A model generated the notes under the pieces. That model did not search any database. It was given only the letters and a program-made list of their open reading frames with translations, and had not been told where the DNA came from. A DNA stretch of 64,000 nt from Salinisphaera sp052044135 (GTDB taxonomy: Bacteria > Pseudomonadota > Gammaproteobacteria > Nevskiales > Salinisphaeraceae): contig NZ_JBQDYF010000002.1 of the NCBI RefSeq assembly GCF_052044135.1, forward strand, positions 124,001 to 188,000, in the 5' to 3' direction. Below are positions 39,482 to 47,089 of the stretch, one piece after another (positions within the stretch are counted from its first letter, which is position 1; every line of letters starts with the position of its first letter). Position numbers and translations under genes: made by a program.

Positions 39482-39996
39482 CCCCGTGCGGCCGCCACGC
39501 AGGGCGGGCCTTCGTCGGCCTGCATCAGTTCGTTGAGCCGCTGACGTGCCCGCGACAGGCGCGAGCGGAAGGTGCCGACGCGAATACCGAGCATGCGCGC
39601 GCCATCGCGATAGCTGGGCTGTTCGAGCGCGGCCAGCATCAGTATGGCGCGATGCTCGGGCGACAGGCGGTCCATCGCGGCCAGCACGTCGCGACAGTGC
39701 AGCCTCAGGCCGTTCGAGGCGCTGCGGTCGCGCGGGTCGAGCCCGAGCGTATCGAGCGCGATCAGCTTGTCGCGGTCGCGCGTGGGCGCGGGGTGGCCGT
39801 CCAGATACAGCCGATACAGCACCCGGAACAGCCAGCCGCGCAGCCGGCCGTGCGGGCGCCAGAGATGACGCTTGCGCCAGGCACGCTCTAGCGTGTCCTG
39901 CACCAGGTCGTCGGCGGCTTCTCGATCCCGCAGCAGCGCACGCGCATAGCGCCGCAAATGCGGGATCTCGGCTTCGATCATGCCGGGCTCGATCAT
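39478..39996 (-). CDS. ECF-type RNA polymerase sigma factor
   Basis: A 172-residue sigma-70-family protein. Region 2 is around residues 10-75 (RYARALLRDREAADDLVQDT, then RLRGWLFRVLYRLYLD). Region 4 is around 110-165 (LSPEHRAILML, then YRDGARMLGIRVGTFRSRLSRARQ) with its helix-turn-helix. The ATG at 39981 is an alternative start. The downstream gene overlapping by 4 nt encodes the matching anti-sigma factor. The regulon is unknown. Confidence 0.9.
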   Translation of the reverse strand: MIEPGMIEAEIPHLRRYARALLRDREAADDLVQDTLERAWRKRHLWRPHGRLRGWLFRVLYRLYLDGHPAPTRDRDKLIALDTLGLDPRDRSASNGLRLHCRDVLAAMDRLSPEHRAILMLAALEQPSYRDGARMLGIRVGTFRSRLSRARQRLNELMQADEGPPCVAAARG

Positions 39997-40164
39997 AGGG
40001 CCTCGTTCATAGCGCGCTCGGTCACGGTTCGGCGTGATTCAAGAATCAACGACGATGAGCGCGATCGGTTCCATCACGACGCATTATGGAACCAGGCGGC
40101 CGTGGACGCCGTTACATCGAGCAGGCATCGGACAGGCCGCGCCGCGGCCAATCGAGATTCGTTC

Positions 40165-41403
40165 ATGTCCCGTTCCTCGTCACGCATCCATGCGTTCGAT
40201 TCGCTCCGCGGGCTGGCGGCCTGCAGTGTGATCATCGGCCATCTGTTCATGGTCATGCGGGGCCAGCAGGATGCGATCTACGATCGTTTTTTTCACTGGA
40301 CCCGCATCGCCAAACAGACACCGGTGGACGTGCTCTTTCAGGGCCATGCCGCGGTGGTGCTGTTCTTCGTACTCAGCGGTTTCGTGCTGTATCTGCTGCT
40401 CGCACGCGCGAAGTTGTCGATGCCGGCGTATGTGGCCAAGCGGGTCGTGCGGCTGTACGTGCCCTATCTGGCCGCGATCGTGCTCGGCATCATCGGCGCG
40501 TATGCGGTGTCGGGCGATACCCTGGATGGCTTTAACAGCTGGATCAACAAGTTCTGGTCGTGGCCGGTGACCTGGCCCTCGATCGGCGAGCATCTGTTGT
40601 TCATCGGCCAGTTCAACGCCGATCGCTACGACTTCACGATCTGGACGCTGGTGCACGAGATGCGGATCTCGCTGGTGTTTCCGCTCATCTTGCTCATGGT
40701 GCGCCGCATGCGCTGGTGGGCCGCGCTCATGCCGTTCGTGGTGGCCAGCGCGACGATGGTGGTGCTGCGCCAGCCAGCGGTGCGCGAGAGCATGAATATC
40801 GCCGGCTTTGCCGCCCACGGCGGCCTGACCGCCTATGTGCTGACGGTGCACTACATGCTGGCTTTCGCCATCGGCGCGAGCCTCGCGCATCATCGCGAGA
40901 GCCTGTTCGCCGCGTACGGCCGGCTGCCGGGGCGTACCCGGATTCTGCTTGGGGTGCTGACCTTCACGCTCTATGTCTACGGCGGCAAGGCGCTGCATAT
41001 CATCGGGCTGGCGACGATGATGCCCTACGACTGGCCGATGATGGCCGCGGCCGCGCTGCTGCTGGTCACGGCCGCGGCCGAGCCGGGTTTCCGGCGTGTG
41101 CTCGAAACATCGCCCTGTCAGTATCTGGGGCGGATTTCCTACAGTCTGTATCTGTTCCATCCGATCGTGTTGCTGGCAATGCTGCACGGCTTCGCCGGGC
41201 GGATGCCGCTGGGCTGGCTGCTGATCTTGACGTTTGTGCTGTGTTTCGTGGTCAGCGATCTGGCGTATCGCACGATCGAGCAACCGGCGGTCCAGCTGTC
41301 GCGCGTTGCCGCCGATCGCGCCGGGCGCGCCTATCAGGCGCTGCGGCGACGCATGCGCCGGGCCGAAATACGGCGCTACGGCATGACCGGCCGAATGGGT
41401 TAA
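40165..41403 (+). CDS. Acyltransferase family 3 membrane protein
   Basis: A 412-residue polytopic protein with about ten helices. The N-terminal FDSLRGLAACSVIIGH carries the conserved Arg and His of acyltransferase-3 enzymes, which O-acylate polysaccharides or other envelope sugars. FFVLSGFVLYLLLAR and ISYSLYLFHPIVLL are further family signatures. The acceptor is not predictable. It is divergent from the ECF sigma gene; a 6-2-6 inverted repeat (TGATTC-AA-GAATCA, 40035-40048) lies between them. Confidence 0.88.
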   Translation: MSRSSSRIHAFDSLRGLAACSVIIGHLFMVMRGQQDAIYDRFFHWTRIAKQTPVDVLFQGHAAVVLFFVLSGFVLYLLLARAKLSMPAYVAKRVVRLYVPYLAAIVLGIIGAYAVSGDTLDGFNSWINKFWSWPVTWPSIGEHLLFIGQFNADRYDFTIWTLVHEMRISLVFPLILLMVRRMRWWAALMPFVVASATMVVLRQPAVRESMNIAGFAAHGGLTAYVLTVHYMLAFAIGASLAHHRESLFAAYGRLPGRTRILLGVLTFTLYVYGGKALHIIGLATMMPYDWPMMAAAALLLVTAAAEPGFRRVLETSPCQYLGRISYSLYLFHPIVLLAMLHGFAGRMPLGWLLILTFVLCFVVSDLAYRTIEQPAVQLSRVAADRAGRAYQALRRRMRRAEIRRYGMTGRMG

Positions 41404-41446
41404 ACTGAGCGGTCAATCCTCGATCTCAACCAACGGTTCGATCGCG

Positions 41447-42850
41447 ATGTCGGAAACGGTGGACAACAACAGCGCGCCGAAGGTGTTCGTGGCCACCTGG
41501 GGCTGCCAGATGAACGAGTACGACTCGGCCAAGATGGTCGACGTGCTGGCCAGGAACCGCGGCGCAACCCGCGTGGGCACGCCCGAAGAGGCCGACATCA
41601 TCCTGCTCAACACCTGCTCGATCCGCGAGAAGGCGCAGGAGAAGGTGTTTTCGCAGCTCGGCCGCTGGAAGCCGTTGAAAGACGCGAATCCGGATCTCGT
41701 AATCGGCGTGGGCGGCTGTGTCGCCTCGCAGGAAGGCCACGCCATTCGCGAGCGCGCGCCGTTTGTGGATATGGTTTTCGGCCCGCAGACACTGCACCGG
41801 TTGCCGCAGTTGCTGGACGATATTGCGGATAACGGTGCCGGTATCGTCGATATCGCCTTCCCCGAAATCGACAAGTTCGATCACCTGCCGCCGGCGCGCG
41901 CCGAAGGTGCAACCGCGTTCGTGTCGATCATGGAAGGCTGCTCCAAGTATTGCAGCTTCTGTGTCGTGCCCTACACGCGCGGCGAGGAAATCTCGCGGCC
42001 GTTCGACGACGTGATACTGGAAGTCGCCGAGCTGGCGGCGCAGGGCGTGAAGGAAATCACACTGCTGGGCCAGAACGTCAACGGCTATCGCGGGCCGATG
42101 GAAGACGGCTCGATCTGCGATCTGGCGATGCTGGTCGAGTTCGTGGCCGAGATCGACGGCATCGAGCGCATCCGCTATACCACCAGCCATCCGCTGGAAT
42201 TCTCCGACGCGCTGATCGAGGCCTATGCCCGCGTGCCGAAGCTCGCCAACTATCTGCACCTGCCGGTGCAGTCCGGCTCCAATGCGGTGCTCGAGGCCAT
42301 GAACCGCGGTTACACGGTCGAGCACTTCAAGGAGCGTATTGCGCGCCTGCGCGAGGTGCGGCCCGATATCAGCCTGTCGACCGACATCATCGTCGGCCAC
42401 CCGGGCGAGGGCGAGGCCGAATTCGAGGCGACCATGGATATGGTCGAACAGATCGGCTTCGACGCGGCGTTTTCCTTCGTCTACAGCCCGCGCCCGGGCA
42501 CGCCGGCGGTCGACATGGCTGACGACGAACCACGCGACGTCAAGAAAGCCCGGCTCAAGCGCCTGCAGGATCGCATCGCCGACTTCAATCGTCAGTACAT
42601 GGCGAACATGGTGGGCACCACCCAGCGTGTGCTGGTCGAGCGCGAATCCAAGCGCGGTGGCGGCCAGATGGCCGGACGCACCGACTCCAATCGCTGGGTG
42701 AATTTCGAGGGCCATCCACGCATGGCCGGCCATTTCGTCGAAATCGAGATCACCGAGGCCTTGGATAATTCGCTGCGTGGCCGCATAAAGATGACAGAGT
42801 CGGCGGTCGCGACCGCGGATCCGCCCCCGGGGCTGGCCGCGATCGAGTGA
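41447..42850 (+). CDS. miaB: tRNA-2-methylthio-N6-dimethylallyladenosine synthase MiaB
   Basis: A 467-residue radical-SAM methylthiotransferase acting on i6A37 of tRNAs. The N-terminal UPF0004 domain supplies auxiliary cluster cysteines (Cys20 in WGCQMNEYDS, NTCSIRE, GGCVAS). The radical SAM motif CSKYCSFC and VVPYTRGEE follow, then a C-terminal TRAM domain. It begins the conserved miaB-ybeZ-ybeY-corC-lnt series. Confidence 0.97.
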   Translation: MSETVDNNSAPKVFVATWGCQMNEYDSAKMVDVLARNRGATRVGTPEEADIILLNTCSIREKAQEKVFSQLGRWKPLKDANPDLVIGVGGCVASQEGHAIRERAPFVDMVFGPQTLHRLPQLLDDIADNGAGIVDIAFPEIDKFDHLPPARAEGATAFVSIMEGCSKYCSFCVVPYTRGEEISRPFDDVILEVAELAAQGVKEITLLGQNVNGYRGPMEDGSICDLAMLVEFVAEIDGIERIRYTTSHPLEFSDALIEAYARVPKLANYLHLPVQSGSNAVLEAMNRGYTVEHFKERIARLREVRPDISLSTDIIVGHPGEGEAEFEATMDMVEQIGFDAAFSFVYSPRPGTPAVDMADDEPRDVKKARLKRLQDRIADFNRQYMANMVGTTQRVLVERESKRGGGQMAGRTDSNRWVNFEGHPRMAGHFVEIEITEALDNSLRGRIKMTESAVATADPPPGLAAIE

Positions 42851-42892
42851 TCCCGCGATCGTCCCCATGCGCCGCAACCACGCCGAGGCAAT

Positions 42893-43891
42893 TTGGCCGA
42901 CAACACCGTAAGAAGGACACTGGAGCTCGAGCCGCTCGACATGGAACGGCTGGCGCATTTGTGTGGACCGCAGGACGAGCATCTGCGCCTGATCGAAAAG
43001 ACCCTGAACGTGGCGGTGCACAACCGCGGCCATCTGTTCCAGGTCGACGGGGCGAACGGCGCCGCCGAGGCGGCGATCGATACGCTCAATGAGCTCTATG
43101 CCGCCACCGCCGGCGGGCCGATCGCGACCGATCGCGTCCACGTCGTCGCGCGTACCGCGGAACAGGAGCGCGAGGATGCGGCCGCGGTCGCCTCGGGCGA
43201 CGACGAATCGCCGCGCGAGGTGATGATCAAGACGCGCACCGGGCTCGTGCGCGGGCGGGGTCCGAACCAGCGCCGCTATATGGCGCGCATGGCCGACAAC
43301 GATCTCAACTTCGGCATCGGCCCGGCCGGCACCGGCAAGACCTATCTGGCCGTGGCCGCCGCGGTCGATGCGCTGGAATCCGAGCGGGTACGCCGGCTGA
43401 TGCTGGTGCGCCCGGCGGTCGAGGCCGGCGAGAATCTCGGTTTCCTGCCAGGCGATCTGGCGCAGAAGATCGACCCTTACCTGCGCCCGCTTTACGATGC
43501 GCTCTACGAAATGCTCGGCTTCGACCGGGTCAGCCGGCTGATCGAGCGCCAGGTGATCGAGGTCGCGCCGCTGGCCTATATGCGCGGGCGCACGCTCAAC
43601 GAGGCCTTCATCATTCTCGACGAGGCACAGAACACCACCGTCGCGCAGATGAAGATGTTTCTCACCCGCATCGGCTTCGGCTCGACCGCGGTGGTCACCG
43701 GCGACATGACCCAGATCGACCTGCCACCGTCGAAGCAGTCGGGGCTGTCGCATGCGGTCGGGTTGCTCTCGGGGATCGACAACATCAGCGTGACCCGGTT
43801 CGTCGGCCGCGATGTGGTGCGCCACCCGCTGGTCCAGCGCATCGTGGCGGCCTACGAGCGGGATGCCGAGAACGACGGCGGGGCCGGCTGA
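42893..43891 (+). CDS. ybeZ: PhoH-like ATPase YbeZ
   Basis: A 332-residue NTPase. The TTG at 42893 has GAGG ~5 nt upstream; an ATG at 42941 would give a shorter form. Walker A GPAGTGKTYLA is at residues ~142-152 and Walker B FIILDEAQN at ~238-246. The N-terminal ~100 residues include a KH-like segment. YbeZ partners the endoribonuclease YbeY in rRNA processing. Only 2 nt separate it from ybeY. Confidence 0.93.
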   Translation: MADNTVRRTLELEPLDMERLAHLCGPQDEHLRLIEKTLNVAVHNRGHLFQVDGANGAAEAAIDTLNELYAATAGGPIATDRVHVVARTAEQEREDAAAVASGDDESPREVMIKTRTGLVRGRGPNQRRYMARMADNDLNFGIGPAGTGKTYLAVAAAVDALESERVRRLMLVRPAVEAGENLGFLPGDLAQKIDPYLRPLYDALYEMLGFDRVSRLIERQVIEVAPLAYMRGRTLNEAFIILDEAQNTTVAQMKMFLTRIGFGSTAVVTGDMTQIDLPPSKQSGLSHAVGLLSGIDNISVTRFVGRDVVRHPLVQRIVAAYERDAENDGGAG

Positions 43892-43893
43892 CG

Positions 43894-44355
43894 GTGATCG
43901 ATTTCAATCTCGTCGCCGCGCCCGGTGTACGGGCCGAATACGACGAGCAGGCATTGATCGACGCCGTGGCGGCCGTGCTGGACGAGGCGGGCATCGAGCG
44001 CGAGCACGATGAGGTCAGCGTGGATGTGCGCCTGGTCGACGAGGCCGAGTCCGCCGAGTTGAACGGCCGCTTTCGCGACAAGCCGCATGCCACCAACGTG
44101 CTATCGTTTCCGGCCGATGCCCGACTGCCCGGTTTCTTCGCGCTCGGCGATCTGGTGATCTGCACGCCCGTGGTGGCCCGGGAGGCCGCCGCGCAGGGCA
44201 AGACCATCGAGGCGCATCTGCTGCACATGGTCGTTCACGGGGGCTTCCACTTGCTGGGCTTTGACCATATCGGCGACGATGAGGCCGATATCATGGAAGC
44301 GGCCGAGCGCCGCGTCATGGCGCGGCTGGGCCATAACGACCCATACGCGGCCTAG
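43894..44355 (+). CDS. ybeY: Endoribonuclease YbeY (rRNA maturation factor)
   Basis: A 153-residue zinc metalloprotein starting at GTG 43894. The metal motif HMVVHGGFHLLGFDH gives the HxxxHxxxxxH ligands near residue 115, preceded by ATNVLSFPAD. YbeY processes 16S rRNA 3' ends and takes part in ribosome quality control. It lies between ybeZ and corC. Confidence 0.95.
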   Translation: MIDFNLVAAPGVRAEYDEQALIDAVAAVLDEAGIEREHDEVSVDVRLVDEAESAELNGRFRDKPHATNVLSFPADARLPGFFALGDLVICTPVVAREAAAQGKTIEAHLLHMVVHGGFHLLGFDHIGDDEADIMEAAERRVMARLGHNDPYAA

Positions 44356-44429
44356 CCATCGCCAGGCGCGGATAGCGGCCGGCGATCACACAACACGGAT
44401 TTGAGGAGGCGGCTCGGGCCGCGTTTACC

Positions 44430-45284
44430 ATGAGCGACGACGACGACAGCGATCAGTCCAGTCGGGGCTGGCTGCGCCAGATCGGCATGAGCCTGGCGGG
44501 CCCGCCACGCGATCGCGATGAACTGATCGAGGTGCTGCGCGAAGCCCAGGAGAACGCGCTGCTCGACGTCGATGCCCTGTGGATGATGCAGGGCGTGCTC
44601 AAGGTTTCCGAACTCCAGGTGCGCGACATCATGGTGCCGCGCTCCCAGATGGTGGTGATCGACTCGGATGCGGACGCCGCCGAGATCCTGTCGGTGGCCA
44701 CCGAATCCGGCCATTCGCGTTTTCCGGTGATCGGCGAATCGCGCGACGAGGTGGTGGGCATCCTGCTGGCCAAGGACATGCTGAGCCTGACCGAGTCGGA
44801 CGGCGCGGATAAAGCCTTCGATCTCACCACTGTGCTGCGCCGGGCGGTGTATGTGCCGGAAGCCAAGCGGGTAAATGTGCTGCTCAAGGAATTCAAGGCC
44901 TCGCGCAACCACATGGCGGTGGTGGTGGATGAATACGGCGGTGTGGCCGGGTTGGTCACCATCGAGGATGCGCTCGAGCAGATCGTCGGCGAGATCGATG
45001 ACGAATACGACCAGACCGAGGGCGCGAATATTCTTCGTCAGGAGAAGAATCGATATCAGGTCAATGCGCTGACGCCGATCGACGAATTCAATCGCTACTT
45101 CGGCACCGCGTTCTCGGACGACGAGTTCGATACCCTCGGCGGCCTGGTCATGCACGAGTTCGGGCATATGCCCAAGCGCGGTGAAACCACCATCATCGAC
45201 CGCTTCCAGTTCAACGTGCAGCGCGCCGATTCGCGCCGGATTCATCTGTTCCAGATGACGGTGTTGCCCGAGGCCCCGGAGTAG
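44430..45284 (+). CDS. corC: CorC/HlyC-family protein with paired CBS domains
   Basis: A 284-residue soluble protein. Two CBS domains (residues ~65-190; VRDIMVPRSQMVVID, then NHMAVVVDEYGGVAGLVTIEDA) precede a CorC/HlyC C-terminal domain (LGGLVMHEFGHMPKRGE). It has been linked to cobalt/magnesium efflux with CorA. It sits in the conserved ybeZYX-lnt block, 74 nt after ybeY. Confidence 0.93.
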   Translation: MSDDDDSDQSSRGWLRQIGMSLAGPPRDRDELIEVLREAQENALLDVDALWMMQGVLKVSELQVRDIMVPRSQMVVIDSDADAAEILSVATESGHSRFPVIGESRDEVVGILLAKDMLSLTESDGADKAFDLTTVLRRAVYVPEAKRVNVLLKEFKASRNHMAVVVDEYGGVAGLVTIEDALEQIVGEIDDEYDQTEGANILRQEKNRYQVNALTPIDEFNRYFGTAFSDDEFDTLGGLVMHEFGHMPKRGETTIIDRFQFNVQRADSRRIHLFQMTVLPEAPE

Positions 45285-45434
45285 GCGGCGGGCCGGGGCG
45301 GGCATGGCCGTGATGTCTGTTGCCGTTCCATACAAGACCGCGCCGTTCGGTGTGCCTCGCCTTGACCGGGGCCCGCCGCGGCCGGCGGTCGCTTTTTTGC
45401 CTGGCGCGGGCCCCAGGTCGGGCCTGCGTGGCGT

Positions 45435-47000
45435 GTGCGCCGGCCTGCCGTGAAACAGCAGCCGACCCCGGGCCTTCGTTGCGTTGTCGATTTATTGATC
45501 CCGGCCGCACTCGGCGGCCTGGCCACGCTCGGCTTCGCGCCCTGGAATCTGTATCCCGTCACCCTCGTGGCGCTGGTCGGGCTGATTGCGCTGTGGCGCC
45601 CGGTCGGGCCGGGCCGGGCGGCCTGGCGTGGCTTTGTGTTCGGCGCGGCGCATTTCGGCACCGGCATCTACTGGGTGTATGTCGCGGTGCATGGGCATAA
45701 CGGCGCAGCGCTCGCCGGTCTGAGCGTTGCGTGTCTGGTGGCTTATCTGGCCTGTTTCCCGGCGCTGGTGGGGGCCGTCGCCGGCGCCACCCATCGGCTG
45801 GCGCCGACGCTCTGGGCGCTGGCCGCGGTCCCGGGCGCGTGGTGCTTCGCCGAACTGCTGCGCGGCTGGCTGTTTTCCGGTTTCCCCTGGCTGTCGCTGG
45901 GTTATATCACCATTGCGGCGCCGCTCAACGGTCTCGCGCCGATGGTCGGCGTGCACGGGCTGAGCGCTGCCTTGATGATCGCCGCCGGTGTGCTCTGGCT
46001 GTTGTATACCGGCACACTGTTCGCGCGCCTGGTGGCGCTCGTGCTGATCGCGATCCTGCCGCTGGTGGTGTGGTCCGTGCCGTCGCCGGCCCACTGGACC
46101 CGGCCGCTGCACAAGACACTGCGCGTGGCGGTGATCCAGGGCAACATCGCCCAGGCCGGCCGATGGCGCCCGGCCACGCTCGGGCCGGCGCTACGCCGCT
46201 ATCGCGCCATGACACGGCGCACGAACGCGGACCTGGTGGTCTGGCCGGAGGTGGCGATCCCGGCCTCGGCGGCGCGAATTGACGGCTATCTGTCGCGGTT
46301 GAACGCGGGCGCGACAAAACGCGGCCAGATGGTGCTGGCGGGGCTGTTCTGGCCCGCGGATCATGGCGGGCGTCGGTACAACAGCTTGCTGGCGCTCGGC
46401 ATCGGTCAGGGACGCTACGACAAGCGTCGCCGGGTGCCATTCGCGGAAACGATGCCGGGCCCTTCGTGGCTTGCCCGGTGGGTGGCGGGGCCGGGCGGGC
46501 GCACGGTTGCCGGGGCGCCCGACCAGCCGCCGATTCGGGTCCACGGCATCGCGCTCGGGGTCTCGATCTCCTTCGAGGACGTGTTCGGGCGCGATATCCG
46601 CCGTGAACTGCCGGGGGCCGGGCTGCTGGTCAATGCGACCAACGACGGCCGGTTCGCCGGGACCACGGCACTCGCGCAGCATCTGGAAATCGCCCGCATG
46701 CGGGCCCTGGAGACGGGCCGGCCGCTGGTGCGTGCCGCCAACACCGGCATCAGCGCGATCATCGGCTTCGACGGTCGGGTGCTACACGCGGCGCCGGTCG
46801 ATCAGGGCGCCCGTTTGATCGGCGAGCTTGCGCCGCGCGCGGGCGCCACGCCCTATGTGGTCCATGGCAACCGCCCGTTGTGGTGGGCGAGTGCGGGCGT
46901 CGTGCTGCTCGCCCTGCTGGCCAGCGCCGGTCTGCGCTGGCAGGCGTCACGTCGCCGACGGCCGGCGGAAAGACGCCGCGCGTTGCGCGAAAGAGTCTGA
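45435..47000 (+). CDS. lnt: Apolipoprotein N-acyltransferase Lnt with substituted catalytic cysteine
   Basis: A 521-residue inner-membrane protein (GTG 45435; GTG 45450 also possible) with ~7 helices and a periplasmic nitrilase domain. Lnt adds the third acyl chain to lipoproteins. Glu272 (WPEVAIP) and Lys330 (YDKRRRVPFAE) of the triad are present. The nucleophile motif, normally ICYE, reads ISFEDVFG: the cysteine is Ser379 (codon TCC 46569-46571) and the essential tyrosine is Phe380. Activity by the standard mechanism is doubtful. Synteny with corC and leuS is exactly that of lnt. Confidence 0.9.
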   Translation: MRRPAVKQQPTPGLRCVVDLLIPAALGGLATLGFAPWNLYPVTLVALVGLIALWRPVGPGRAAWRGFVFGAAHFGTGIYWVYVAVHGHNGAALAGLSVACLVAYLACFPALVGAVAGATHRLAPTLWALAAVPGAWCFAELLRGWLFSGFPWLSLGYITIAAPLNGLAPMVGVHGLSAALMIAAGVLWLLYTGTLFARLVALVLIAILPLVVWSVPSPAHWTRPLHKTLRVAVIQGNIAQAGRWRPATLGPALRRYRAMTRRTNADLVVWPEVAIPASAARIDGYLSRLNAGATKRGQMVLAGLFWPADHGGRRYNSLLALGIGQGRYDKRRRVPFAETMPGPSWLARWVAGPGGRTVAGAPDQPPIRVHGIALGVSISFEDVFGRDIRRELPGAGLLVNATNDGRFAGTTALAQHLEIARMRALETGRPLVRAANTGISAIIGFDGRVLHAAPVDQGARLIGELAPRAGATPYVVHGNRPLWWASAGVVLLALLASAGLRWQASRRRRPAERRRALRERV

Positions 47001-47089
47001 AAAACAGGCGGGCAAGGCTGGGTGGGGCGGACAGGTGCCGGCCAAGACATTACACTTGCGCTGCTCTGCAACTGACTCACGTAGGACCG

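Noticed and set aside
40035..40048. TGATTC-AA-GAATCA as an FNR box between the sigma factor and acyltransferase genes
   Set aside because: The TGAT/ATCA halves are six bases apart instead of four, so it does not fit FNR; it remains an unexplained inverted repeat.
41426..43825. Open frame of ~800 codons antisense to miaB and ybeZ
   Set aside because: Same reason: it is a high-GC shadow of two conserved genes.
45361..45400. GC-rich stem followed by TTTTTT after corC as a terminator
   Set aside because: The pairing is ambiguous, with an unpaired GTCGC between stem and T-run; lnt follows closely and the evidence is too weak.
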